A stretch of DNA of 64,000 nt, taken from NCBI RefSeq assembly GCF_023155805.1, contig NZ_JAKNUW010000003.1, forward strand, positions 144,342-208,341, in the 5' to 3' direction. Shown here in pieces: positions 21,801 through 32,277 of the stretch. The stretch comes from Micrococcus lacusdianchii (GTDB taxonomy: Bacteria > Actinomycetota > Actinomycetes > Actinomycetales > Micrococcaceae). The notes under the pieces were generated by a model. It made no database searches. It saw only the letters and a list, made by a program, of their open reading frames with translations, and was not told the DNA's origin. Position 1 is the first letter of the stretch; the number at the start of each line of letters is the position of its first letter. The position numbers were made by a program, and so were the translations under genes.

Positions 21801-21821
21801 CTGATAATCAGCGATTATCAG
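21801..21821. promoter_or_regulatory. Perfect palindrome upstream of satD (operator candidate)
   Basis: CTGATAATC, 3-nt spacer, then its exact complement GATTATCAG, ending 22 nt before the satD ATG. It is strikingly AT-rich against the surrounding sequence, and it overlaps the last codons of the decayed MFS gene. A regulator, possibly SatD itself through its C-terminal helix-turn-helix, may bind here (inference). Confidence 0.55.
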
Positions 21822-23027
21822 CGGTCCTGATGCGCGTGACCAGGTCGGGGACGCCGCGCAGGACGGCCACGGCCACCCCGAGCGCGCGGACGGCGGCCGC
21901 CGCCGCAAGTCCCCCGTACCCGGCGACCCCGAGCACGAGACCGGCGAGCCCGGCCCCCAGGGCCCCGACCAGGCCCATGCCGGCATCGGCGAGCCCCTGG
22001 ACCAGCACCTGGTCCGGACCCGTGACGGGCTCGGAGACACGGGCCGAGCCTGCCACCGTCAGCCGCACCCGCCCCTACCGGTCGGCCAGGTGCCCCATGG
22101 CGGGCGAGAGCGCGTACATGCCCGCGATGTGCAGGGAGATGACCAGCCCGATCACCACGAACGTGCCCGGGCCCGTGTGGAGGTCGGAGGCGTGCCCTGC
22201 GTGCGCGAAGTGAGAGCCCTGGGCCAGGCGGGCCAGGTGCACCGGGGTCATGGACATGACGGCCACCATGACCGCGTGCGCCGTGATGACGGCCGTCACG
22301 GTCAGCGCCACCGCGGGCTCCCGACGCAGGACGGCGACGCCGTCGGCGAGTCGGGGGCGGGGAGCCGCGGATCCGCCGCCGAGGCGCAGGGCCGTGGTCA
22401 GCGGGTCGGGACGGAGCCCGATCTGCAGGATGACGACGGCGAGGACCATGCCCGTCAGGGACAGCAGGAACGGGCCGGAGGTGTCCGGCAGCCCCCAGGG
22501 CCGGGCCAGGGCCGCGCCCGGGCCGATGAGGTTGGGTCCGGCGACGGCGCCGAGGGTGATGGACCAGACCACGAGACCGAGGTCCCGCCCGCGGGTGGCG
22601 TCGTCGGCGAGGTCGGTGGCGGCGAAGCGGGCCTGGAGGTTGCCGGCGGCGCCGAGGCCGACGAGCAGCGCCGCGGCCAGCAGGAGCGGGTAGCTGCCGA
22701 GCACCGGGGCGAAGACCATGCCGACGGTGCCGAGGGCGGCCAGGCCGTAAGCGGCGGTGAGGGCCGTGCGCCGGCCGTGGGTGAGGGCGAGGCGGGCCAG
22801 GGGCAGGGCGCTCAGCGCCCCGGCCAGGGACATGGCCATGGTGGCGGTCCCACCCCAGCCGGCGTGGCCGCTGAGCTCGACGGCCATGACGGAGCCCACC
22901 GCGAGCGCGGAGCCGTTGCCGAGGCCGGAGAAGACCTGGCTGGCGGCGAGGGTGCGGACGGTGCGGCGTTGGGCGGAGCGGCGGGGGGTGCTGTCGAGGA
23001 GCCCGGCGGGGGTGGGGCCGGTGGGGG

Positions 23028-23031
<4 letters not shown>
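21808..23031 (-). pseudogene. MFS transporter, disrupted by an in-frame stop and deletion
   Basis: The intact part (22075-23031, 318 codons) starts at GTG inside the uvrB stop (GTGA) and encodes about eight transmembrane helices of a major facilitator protein. It ends at TAG immediately after GHLADR. The same frame continues directly as GRVRLTVAG and then SARVSEPVTGPDQVLVQG with two further hydrophobic helices, stopping at 21808. The conserved loop 8-9 motif is normally GxLADR-aromatic-GR, so the TAG replaces a Tyr-type codon. After TVAG about 50-60 residues (helices 9-10) seem to be missing. The protein is very likely non-functional; substrate unknown. Confidence 0.7.
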
Positions 23032-25156
<2,125 letters not shown>

Positions 25157-25160
<4 letters not shown>

Positions 25161-25774
25161 GCGGCCATCCCCCGCCACACGGCGCGGGTGAGCTCGCGCA
25201 GGCGCTCGAGGTCGCCGTCGTTGACGATCACGACGTCGGCCACCGCCGCCCGCTGCTCGTCCGTGGCCTGGGCGGCGATGCGGGCCTCGGCGTCCTCGAC
25301 GCTCATGCCGCGGCCCTCGACCATGCGGCGGATGCGCTCCTCCCGGGGTGCCTGGACCACGAGGACCAGGTCGAACGCCTCCGCCTGGCCCGTCTCCACG
25401 AGCAGGGGGACGTCCTGCACCACGACGACGTCGGGGCCCGCCTGCGCCACGATCTCCCGGGCCATGCGCCGCACGCGCGGGTGCACGATCCTGTTGAGAC
25501 GCTCGCGCTGGCCGGCATCGGCGAACACGATCGAGGCCAGCGCTGCGCGGTCCAGCGAGCCGTCGGCGGCGATGACCCGATCGCCGAAGGCCTCACGGAC
25601 GGCCGCCAGCCCCTCCGTGCCGGGCTCCAGGACGAGCCGGGCGAGGGCGTCGGAGTCCACGAGCAGGGCGCCGCACCGCTCCAGCTCGGCCGCCACGGCG
25701 GACTTGCCGGCGGCGATGCCGCCGGTGAGGCCGACGTGCAGACGCGGGCGCAGGGTCGGGTCGGTCACGGTCAT
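25157..25774 (-). CDS. coaE: Dephospho-CoA kinase
   Basis: Last step of coenzyme A synthesis: ATP-dependent phosphorylation of dephospho-CoA. It has 205 residues. P-loop [11 protein letters not shown] near residue 14, VDSDALAR with the catalytic Asp, [10 protein letters not shown] (HP motif), [10 protein letters not shown], and the lid region [19 protein letters not shown] all look intact. Many actinobacterial CoaE proteins carry a C-terminal UPF0157 domain, which is absent here. The second, degenerate CoaE-like domain is encoded just upstream as part of the BCCT fusion. Confidence 0.95.
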
Positions 25775-25904
25775 CGGGCGTCCTCCTCGGTTCGGGCCCG
25801 CACAGCGGGGTCCGCCGGGGCCGCGTCCAGCTCCGGCTGGACCTTCTCGGGTCCCAGTATGCCCGGCCCGGCGGGTCCCGCCCCAGCGGCGCGTCCGGAC
25901 GGCG

Positions 25905-25941
25905 ACGGGCGCCCGTCCTCGAGCAGAGGAGGGGCGCCCGT
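25905..25941 (-). terminator. Terminator after the BCCT fusion gene
   Basis: 16-bp inverted repeat with one mismatched step (25905-25920 with 25926-25941, 5-nt loop), 16 nt past the stop of the BCCT gene. It separates the fusion gene from coaE. Confidence 0.6.
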
Positions 25942-25956
25942 GGGGTGCCGGGGAGG

Positions 25957-28326
25957 TCAGCCGACCTTGCCCGCGGCGTCCGGGTCCAGGACGGGGACGA
26001 TGCGCTCGTCCCAGTACGCCTGTACGGCGGCCGCGAGGTCCTCGCGGGTGCCGTCGTTGGCGATCACCGTGTCGGCGATCTCGGTCCGTGCCCCGTCCGC
26101 GGCGCCGTCGTCGATCACGGCCCACGCCTGTTCGCGGGTCAGACCGCGTTCGCCCATGAGCCGGTCCACACGCTGCTCCGCGGGAGCGGTGACAGTGACC
26201 ACCTGGTCGAAGTCCTTATGGCTGCCGGTCTCGGCGAGCACCGCCAGGTCGACCACGAGGACCGCGTCCTCGCCGACCGCCTTCGCCCGTCGGTCCGCCT
26301 CGCTCCGGACCGCGGGGGTGACGACCTCGAGGTAGCGCTGACGCGCCGCCTCGGAGCGGTTCGTCAGCCGGTCGAGCGCCCGCCGGTCCACCGTGCCGTC
26401 CCACCGGATGATCTCGCCGCCGAAGACGTCCCGCAGCTCCTCGAGCAGGGGCGAGCCCGGGACGAGCAGGTCCTCCGCGACGTCGTCGAACTCCACGACG
26501 ACGGCGCCGAGGCGCTCGAACTCCTCGCCGACCACGGTGCGTCCGGTGGCGACGCCGCCGGTGAGACCGACGGTGACGCGGGCCCGTTGGGCCACGGCCT
26601 TCTGCTGGTGCCACGTGTTGGGGGTGTGCGTGTCGAACTCCGGCTCGGTGCCCGGCTCGAACTCGGGCCGGATGACGTACGCCGAGACGTCGCCCTCCTC
26701 CTGGGCGCGGCGGTGGTACTCCTCCGCCGGGAGCACGCGCTTCCACTGGCGGGTGCGGATCGGGCGGGCGGCGCCGGCGTCCTCGCGCAGCGCCTGCACG
26801 AGCAGAGCCGCCTGCAGGACGGTGAGGATCATGACCGGGAAGCCGATCACGATGATGACCTCCTGGAGCGCGTCCAGGCCGCCGTCGCCGGACGTGATCA
26901 GGATCGCGGTGCACACCGCGCCGACGCTCAGCGCCCAGAACACGCGCTGACGACGGGAGACGACGTCCTCCTGGCCGTTGGCCATGGCGTCCATCACCAG
27001 GGCGCCGGAGTCGATCGAGGTGATGAAGAAGATCACGATGATGATCAGCGCGAGCGTGGCGATCGGCAGGTAGAGCGGAAGCTCCTGCAGGTACTGAAAC
27101 AGGGCCGCCTGGACGTTGCCCTCCTCCACGATCGTCCGGGTCAGGGCGCCGCCGGTGAGCGGGGCCCCCGCGGAGGCGCGGTCCATGGCGAACGCGGAGT
27201 TGCCGTAGATGCCGATCCAGATGATGACGAAGAGGGTGGGCAGCCCGATCGAGGCGCTCACGAACTCACGGATGGTGCGGCCCCGCGAGATCTTCGCGAC
27301 GAACATGCCCACGAACGGCGCCCACGTCACGGTCCACGCCCAGTAGAAGACGGTCCAGGCACCGGACCACTCACCCGAATGGAAGGTGTCGTTGAAGGTG
27401 CTCAACAGGGGAAGCGAGGAGACATAGCGGCCGGCGGACTCCACGGTGCCGCGGACGACGTCCATCGACGAGGCGGCCCACATGAGGCAGTACACCATCA
27501 GGGCGATCGCCATGAGGATGTTGATGTAGGAGAGGCGTTTGACGCCCTTGTCCATGCCGGCGAGCACCGAGGTGATCGCGGCAGCCGTGATGACGGCCAT
27601 GATCAGCGCCTGGATCCACCCGGCCACGGGGGTGCCGAACACGTAGTTCATGCCGGCGTTGATCTGCAGCGCGCCGAGGCCGGTGGACACGGCCACGCCG
27701 AACACGGTGGACACGATGGAGATGGTGTCGATCGTCTTGCCGATGGGGCCGTGGATGCGGTCGCCGATCAGCGGGTAGAAGGCCGAGGAGACGCGCGGCG
27801 GCAGCTTGCGCTTGTAGGTGAAGTAGCCGAAGGACAGACCCGGCACGATGAGGATCGCCCACATGTGGACGCCGAAATGGAAGTTCGCGATCGACAGCGC
27901 GTTGTGCGCTGCCTTGTCGCTGAACGGCGCGGTGTCCTCCAGAGGCGGCAGCGCGTAGTGGTACATCGGCTCTGCGATGCCCCAGAACATGAGGACGGCG
28001 CCCACGCCGGCGGCGAACATCATGCCGAACCAGGCGATGCCGGAGTACTCCGGCCGGGAGTCGTCGTCGCCCAGCTTGACGCGGCCGTACCTCGAGAACG
28101 CGAGGCCCAGGGCGAACACGACCAGGAGCGTCGCGCTCAGGGTGTAGAACCAGCCGATGTCGTAGCGGAGCCATGAGGCCCCGATCCCGAACAGGCCCTG
28201 GACCTGCGCGGGGAAGATGCTCATGGCGGCCGTGAACAGGACGACCACGAGGGCGGCGGAGAAGAAGATCGCCGGGGAGGTGCGCAGTCCCAGGCGGTCG
28301 TGGAGTCTGGTGAGGGGTGATGACAT
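25957..28326 (-). CDS. BCCT-family betaine/choline transporter fused to a degenerate CoaE-like domain
   Basis: 789 residues in one uninterrupted frame. Residues 15-520 are a complete BCCT transporter (sodium-coupled uptake of betaine-type osmolytes) with 12 predicted helices, FWGIAEPMYHY near 117, and the signature WAWTVTWAPFVGMFVAKISR near 345. After a 60-residue linker, about 583-785 form a dephospho-CoA-kinase-like domain: P-loop GLTGGVATGRT at 587-597, VEFDDVAEDLL, and IADTVIANDG. The P-loop lysine is Arg596, and the histidine of the HP motif is replaced (VVTPAVR), so catalysis is doubtful. ATG 28326 lacks a strong ribosome site; GTG 28404, 8 nt after a TAGGCT box, is an alternative leaderless start adding 26 hydrophilic residues. 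Usual BCCT proteins end with a short osmosensing tail; here the kinase-like domain takes that place. Regulatory sensing is inference. Confidence 0.9.
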   Translation of the reverse strand: MSSPLTRLHDRLGLRTSPAIFFSAALVVVLFTAAMSIFPAQVQGLFGIGASWLRYDIGWFYTLSATLLVVFALGLAFSRYGRVKLGDDDSRPEYSGIAWFGMMFAAGVGAVLMFWGIAEPMYHYALPPLEDTAPFSDKAAHNALSIANFHFGVHMWAILIVPGLSFGYFTYKRKLPPRVSSAFYPLIGDRIHGPIGKTIDTISIVSTVFGVAVSTGLGALQINAGMNYVFGTPVAGWIQALIMAVITAAAITSVLAGMDKGVKRLSYINILMAIALMVYCLMWAASSMDVVRGTVESAGRYVSSLPLLSTFNDTFHSGEWSGAWTVFYWAWTVTWAPFVGMFVAKISRGRTIREFVSASIGLPTLFVIIWIGIYGNSAFAMDRASAGAPLTGGALTRTIVEEGNVQAALFQYLQELPLYLPIATLALIIIVIFFITSIDSGALVMDAMANGQEDVVSRRQRVFWALSVGAVCTAILITSGDGGLDALQEVIIVIGFPVMILTVLQAALLVQALREDAGAARPIRTRQWKRVLPAEEYHRRAQEEGDVSAYVIRPEFEPGTEPEFDTHTPNTWHQQKAVAQRARVTVGLTGGVATGRTVVGEEFERLGAVVVEFDDVAEDLLVPGSPLLEELRDVFGGEIIRWDGTVDRRALDRLTNRSEAARQRYLEVVTPAVRSEADRRAKAVGEDAVLVVDLAVLAETGSHKDFDQVVTVTAPAEQRVDRLMGERGLTREQAWAVIDDGAADGARTEIADTVIANDGTREDLAAAVQAYWDERIVPVLDPDAAGKVG

Positions 28327-28412
28327 GGGTGTCTCATCCGGTTGTCGGGACCCCGACGCGGCCGATCCGATCGGCTCACACCGGGGCTGGTGGACGGTGG
28401 GCACGAACACCC

Positions 28413-28418
28413 AGCCTA
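28413..28418 (-). promoter_or_regulatory. Probable -10 box of the BCCT fusion gene
   Basis: TAGGCT on the minus strand. With ATG 28326 the leader is about 80 nt; with GTG 28404 the mRNA is nearly leaderless (8 nt from box to start). Confidence 0.5.
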
Positions 28419-28488
28419 GCGAGGGGCCAGTGGTTGACGCACCCTCCTGCCCTTGCCTCCGGCCGTGCCGGCGCGGGTCCCGCAGCCC

Positions 28489-28494
28489 TAGGCT
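28489..28494 (+). promoter_or_regulatory. Probable -10 box of yigZ (leaderless)
   Basis: TAGGCT ending 7 nt before ATG 28502, with no ribosome site between. Confidence 0.6.
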
Positions 28495-28501
28495 GGCGGG
28501 C

Positions 28502-29236
28502 ATGCCCTCCCCTGACCACCCTGACCACGCGTCCCGGCCCTCCGGGCCCGTCGCGTGCACCGTCCCCGCGGCCTCGCTCGCGCAGGAGGACGGCTGGGTG
28601 CGGCACGAGGAAGAGGTCCGCCGCAGCCGTTTCCTGGCCTACTTGGCGCGTACGACCACCGAGGACGAGGCCCGGGCCGTGGTCGCCGCCCTGCGCCGGC
28701 GGCACCACGACGCCCGCCACGTGTGCAGCGCCTGGATCCTGGGACCCGACCGGGACCGCATGCGCTCCAACGACGACGGTGAGCCCGCCGGCACGGCAGG
28801 CGTCCCGATGCTGCAGGCGCTCGCCCTGCGCGAGACGGCACCCGGGCGCGCCGACCTGACCGACGTCACCGCCGTGGTGGTCCGGTACTTCGGCGGTGTC
28901 AAGCTCGGCGCCGGCGGGCTCGTGCGCGCCTACTCGGACGCCGTCAGCCGCGCCCTCGACGCCGCACCGCTCGTGACGCGCCGGCGCCGCGCCCTGTTCG
29001 CCGTCGCGGCGCCCCACGGCGACGCCGGCCGCTGGGCCCACGAGCTCGAACTGGCGGGCGCACAGGTGGCCGCGATCCGATGGGACGGGCCCGAGGCCGT
29101 CGTCGAGGTGGGCGTCACGGACACGCCGCACGCCGTCCACGGCGTGCACGCCGCCCTGGCCCGGATCACCTCCGGCCTCGGACGGGCGGAACAGGCCGGG
29201 CACGCCTGGACGGACGACCCCGAGGAGCGTTCCTAG
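28502..29236 (+). CDS. YigZ/IMPACT family protein
   Basis: 244 residues. The family signature is clear: DDGEPAGTAGVPMLQAL near 100 and RYFGGVKLGAGGLVRAYSDAV near 130; YigZ N-terminal fold to about 150, then an EF-G-V-like C-terminal part. Related to yeast/mammalian IMPACT; bacterial function is unsettled, with RNA or nucleotide binding proposed. Leaderless start behind TAGGCT. The methyltransferase starts 1 nt after its TAG stop, so they form one transcript. Confidence 0.9.
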   Translation: MPSPDHPDHASRPSGPVACTVPAASLAQEDGWVRHEEEVRRSRFLAYLARTTTEDEARAVVAALRRRHHDARHVCSAWILGPDRDRMRSNDDGEPAGTAGVPMLQALALRETAPGRADLTDVTAVVVRYFGGVKLGAGGLVRAYSDAVSRALDAAPLVTRRRRALFAVAAPHGDAGRWAHELELAGAQVAAIRWDGPEAVVEVGVTDTPHAVHGVHAALARITSGLGRAEQAGHAWTDDPEERS

Positions 29237-29237
29237 G

Positions 29238-30566
29238 ATGGACGCCGTGGACGCCACCCCCGACGCCGCGCGCCTCGACGCGCAGTCCCTGACCACCCCC
29301 GACGTGGGCGGCCGCCCCCTGCCCCGGCACTGGAGCGCGGAGTTCGACCTCGACCGTCTCGAGCGCTGGCCCCTGCCCGCCTCCCGGGAGCGGCAGGCGC
29401 ACGACGCCGCCGACGTCCTCCTCGTGGACACCCTGGCCGGCTGGGCCGCCGACGGGCGCCACCCGTCCCCCGTGGCCGTGCTGCACGACCAGCACGGCGC
29501 CGTCTGCCTGCCACTGCTGGCGCAGGGCCTCGACGTGCGCCTCGGCCTGGACGAGGCCTCGGCGACCCGCTCGGTGCGCCACAACCTGGACCTGTTCCGC
29601 GACGTCGACGGCCGCCTGCCCGCCGGCTGGGGCGAGCTGACCGTCGGGGGCGTGGACGGGTGCACGCTGGCCGGTGCCCGCACCGTGCTCATGGCCCTGC
29701 CCCGCGCCCTGGACGCGCTCCACCTGACCGCCTGTGCGGTGGCCGTGCACGCCGCCGGCGACGTGCTCGTCCTGGGCGCGGGCCGGGACAAGCACATGAG
29801 CCCGGCCATGAACGACGTCCTGGCCCGCTCCTTCCGGACCGTGGTCCCCGGCCGAGGCCGGTCCAAGTCCCGCGCCCTCACCGCGGCGCACCCGCGCCCC
29901 GACGCGGCTATCCCCGCCCCGCGCAGCCGGGTCCACCGCCTCGAGGGGCTGGGCGAGGTGACGCTCACGGGCGGATGGGCCACCTTCGGGGGCGCCGCCG
30001 CGGACCCCGGCAGCCGGCTGCTGGCCCGCACGCTCCTCGAGCACTCCCCCGCGCTCCCGGCGCCCCGCAGCCGGAGCATGCGCACTGCCTCCGGACTCGA
30101 GGTGGAGCTGCCCTGGCGCGCCCCGGCGGGCATGCCGGACGTCGTCGACGCCGGCAGCGGCAACGGTCTGCTCGCGGTCGTCGCCGCCCGGGTGTGGCCC
30201 GCGGCGGCCGTCCTGGCCAGCGACCAGTCCGCCGACGCCGTGGCCTCCTCCGCGGCGACGGCCGCCGCGAACGGCCTGGCCGACCGGATCACGGCGGTCC
30301 AGGACGACGCCCTGGAGTCCCTGCCGGACGCCTCCGTGCGGGCCGTCGTGCTCAACCCGCCGTTCCATGACGCCACCGCGGTGGACCCCACGGTGGCCCA
30401 CCGCATGATCGGGGCCGCCGGACGCGTGCTCGCCCCGGGCGGCCAGCTGTGGTGCGTGTGGAACTCCCACCTGCGGCACCGCCCGGTGCTGGAGGCCGCC
30501 GTCGGACCGACCCGGCAGGTCGCCCGGGACCGGACGTTCACGGTCACGGTGTCCACGCGCCTCTGA
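29238..30566 (+). CDS. RlmG/RsmC-type rRNA guanine-N2 methyltransferase
   Basis: 442 residues with two methyltransferase-like halves, as in RlmG and RsmC, which methylate rRNA guanines with SAM. The C-terminal half has the SAM site DAGSGNGLLAVVAARV near 296 and the catalytic NPPFHD near 373, followed by GGQLWCVWNSHLRHR. The N-terminal half is degenerate. Its length fits RlmG (23S G1835) somewhat better than RsmC, but the choice is uncertain. It is read right after yigZ. Confidence 0.8.
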   Translation: MDAVDATPDAARLDAQSLTTPDVGGRPLPRHWSAEFDLDRLERWPLPASRERQAHDAADVLLVDTLAGWAADGRHPSPVAVLHDQHGAVCLPLLAQGLDVRLGLDEASATRSVRHNLDLFRDVDGRLPAGWGELTVGGVDGCTLAGARTVLMALPRALDALHLTACAVAVHAAGDVLVLGAGRDKHMSPAMNDVLARSFRTVVPGRGRSKSRALTAAHPRPDAAIPAPRSRVHRLEGLGEVTLTGGWATFGGAAADPGSRLLARTLLEHSPALPAPRSRSMRTASGLEVELPWRAPAGMPDVVDAGSGNGLLAVVAARVWPAAAVLASDQSADAVASSAATAAANGLADRITAVQDDALESLPDASVRAVVLNPPFHDATAVDPTVAHRMIGAAGRVLAPGGQLWCVWNSHLRHRPVLEAAVGPTRQVARDRTFTVTVSTRL

Positions 30567-30595
30567 AGCGCGGGCCCTTGTCCGTGCGGACGGCG

Positions 30596-30631
30596 ACGGG
30601 CCCCGCCCTCCCGGAGGAGGACAGGGCCCGT
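30596..30631. terminator. Bidirectional terminator between methyltransferase and rpsA
   Basis: ACGGGCCC at 30596-30603 pairs with GGGCCCGT at 30624-30631, with an inner CCTCC/GGAGG helix. It lies between convergent genes. Confidence 0.65.
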
Positions 30632-30680
30632 CGGTGGGCGGGTCAGGCGGTGCTCAACGGAGCGCGCCCGGCCGCGTCCC

Positions 30681-32135
30681 TCAGTTGCCGGTGAGCTTCT
30701 CGCGCAGGGCGGCGAGGGCCTCGTCGGAGGCCAGGGTGCCGCCGTCGGAGGCCGGAGCCTCGGACGAGTAGGTGGAGCCGCCGGAGGCGGGCGCCTCGGC
30801 GCCGGCCTGGGACTCCTCCTCCAGGGAGCGGCGCACCTGCTCCTTGTGGGCCTCCCAGCGGGACTGCGCGTCGGCGTACTGCTGCTCCCACGCGGCGCGC
30901 TCGGACTCGAAGCCCTCCATCCACTCGTTGGTCTCGACGTCGAAGCCCTCCGGGTACTTGTAGTTCCCCTCCTCGTCGTACTCCGCAGCCATGCCGTACA
31001 GGGCCGGGTCGAACTCCGTGCCGTCCGGGTCCACGCCCTCGTTGGCCTGCTTGAGCGACAGGGAGATGCGGCGACGCTCGAGGTCGATGTCGATGACCTT
31101 GACGAACAGCTGGTCGTTGACCGACACGACCTGCTCCGCGGTGTCGATGTGGCGCGAGGCCAGCTCGGAGATGTGCACGAGGCCCTCGATGCCGTCCTCG
31201 ACGCGCACGAACGCGCCGAACGGGACGAGCTTGGTGACCTTGCCCGGCACGACCTGGCCCAGGGCGTGGGTGCGGGCGAACAGCTGCCACGGATCCTCCT
31301 GGGTCGCCTTCAGCGACAGGGAGACGCGCTCGCGGTCCATGTCCACCTCGAGGACCTCGACGGTGACCTCCTGGCCCACCTCGACGACCTCGGAGGGATG
31401 GTCGATGTGCTTCCAGGACAGCTCGGAGACGTGCACGAGGCCGTCCACGCCGCCCAGGTCCACGAAGGCGCCGAAGTTGACGATCGAGGACACGGTGCCG
31501 GCGCGGACCTGGCCCTTCTCCAGCTTGTGGAGGAAGTTGGAGCGGACCTCGGACTGGGTCTGCTCGAGCCAGGCGCGGCGGGACAGGACCACGTTGTTGC
31601 GGTTCTTGTCCAGCTCGATGATCTTCGCCTCAAGCTTCTGGCCGATGTACGGGGCCAGGTCGCGCACGCGGCGCATCTCCACGAGCGAGGCGGGCAGGAA
31701 GCCGCGCAGGCCGATGTCGATGATGAGGCCGCCCTTGACCACCTCGATGACGGTGCCCTCGACGACGCCGTCGTCCTCCTTGATCTTCTCGATGTCGCCC
31801 CAGGCGCGCTCGTACTGCGCACGCTTCTTGGAGAGGATCAGGCGGCCTTCCTTGTCCTCCTTGGTGAGGACGAGGGCCTCGACGGAGTCGCCCACGGCCA
31901 CGACCTCGTCCGGGTCCACATCGTGCTTGATGGACAGCTCGCGGGACGGGATGACGCCCTCGGTCTTGTAGCCGATGTCGAGCAGGACCTCGTCGCGGTC
32001 CACCTTGACGACGGTGCCCTCGACGAGGTCGCCATCGTTGAAGTACTTGATGGTCTCGTCGATGGCGGCGAGGAGGTCCTCGGCGGTGCCGATGTCGTTG
32101 ACGGCGACCTGCGGGGCGTTGGAAGTGGTGGTCAT
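30681..32135 (-). CDS. rpsA: 30S ribosomal protein S1
   Basis: 484 residues with four S1 RNA-binding repeats at about 30-110, 120-195, 210-285 and 295-370 (GTVVKVDRDEVLLDIGYKTEG; VNFGAFVDLGGVDGLVHVSE; VPFGAFVRVEDGIEGLVHIS). A long acidic, Ser/Ala-rich tail ends LREKLTGN, as in other actinobacteria. It delivers mRNA to the 30S subunit. ATG 32135 has GGAG 10 nt upstream. The leader contains a GGGGCAC/GTGCCCC hairpin (32201-32218) that might serve autoregulation (inference). Confidence 0.96.
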   Translation of the reverse strand: MTTTSNAPQVAVNDIGTAEDLLAAIDETIKYFNDGDLVEGTVVKVDRDEVLLDIGYKTEGVIPSRELSIKHDVDPDEVVAVGDSVEALVLTKEDKEGRLILSKKRAQYERAWGDIEKIKEDDGVVEGTVIEVVKGGLIIDIGLRGFLPASLVEMRRVRDLAPYIGQKLEAKIIELDKNRNNVVLSRRAWLEQTQSEVRSNFLHKLEKGQVRAGTVSSIVNFGAFVDLGGVDGLVHVSELSWKHIDHPSEVVEVGQEVTVEVLEVDMDRERVSLSLKATQEDPWQLFARTHALGQVVPGKVTKLVPFGAFVRVEDGIEGLVHISELASRHIDTAEQVVSVNDQLFVKVIDIDLERRRISLSLKQANEGVDPDGTEFDPALYGMAAEYDEEGNYKYPEGFDVETNEWMEGFESERAAWEQQYADAQSRWEAHKEQVRRSLEEESQAGAEAPASGGSTYSSEAPASDGGTLASDEALAALREKLTGN

Positions 32136-32271
32136 GTAGGAGGGACTCCGATTGGGATCTGGGATCACGTCCGGTCAGGCGCCTCGGGACGAGGGCCGCG
32201 GGGCACACCGGTGCCCCCACCCGACGTGGGTTGAGATGGACAGTACTGAATGCGCACGAAAGTGCTAGGCC

Positions 32272-32277
32272 AGCCTA
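32272..32277 (-). promoter_or_regulatory. Candidate -10 box of rpsA
   Basis: TAGGCT on the minus strand, directly after the stop codon of the acetyltransferase, giving a leader of about 130 nt. A second candidate, TACTGT, lies at 32240-32245 and would give about 100 nt. Confidence 0.35.

Noticed and set aside
22250..22693. Plus-strand frame opposite the MFS gene
   Set aside because: No ribosome site; Arg/Ser/Thr-rich composition typical of antisense frames.
25775..26125. N-terminal extension of coaE
   Set aside because: Arg/Gly-rich, without similarity, and it overlaps the BCCT terminator.
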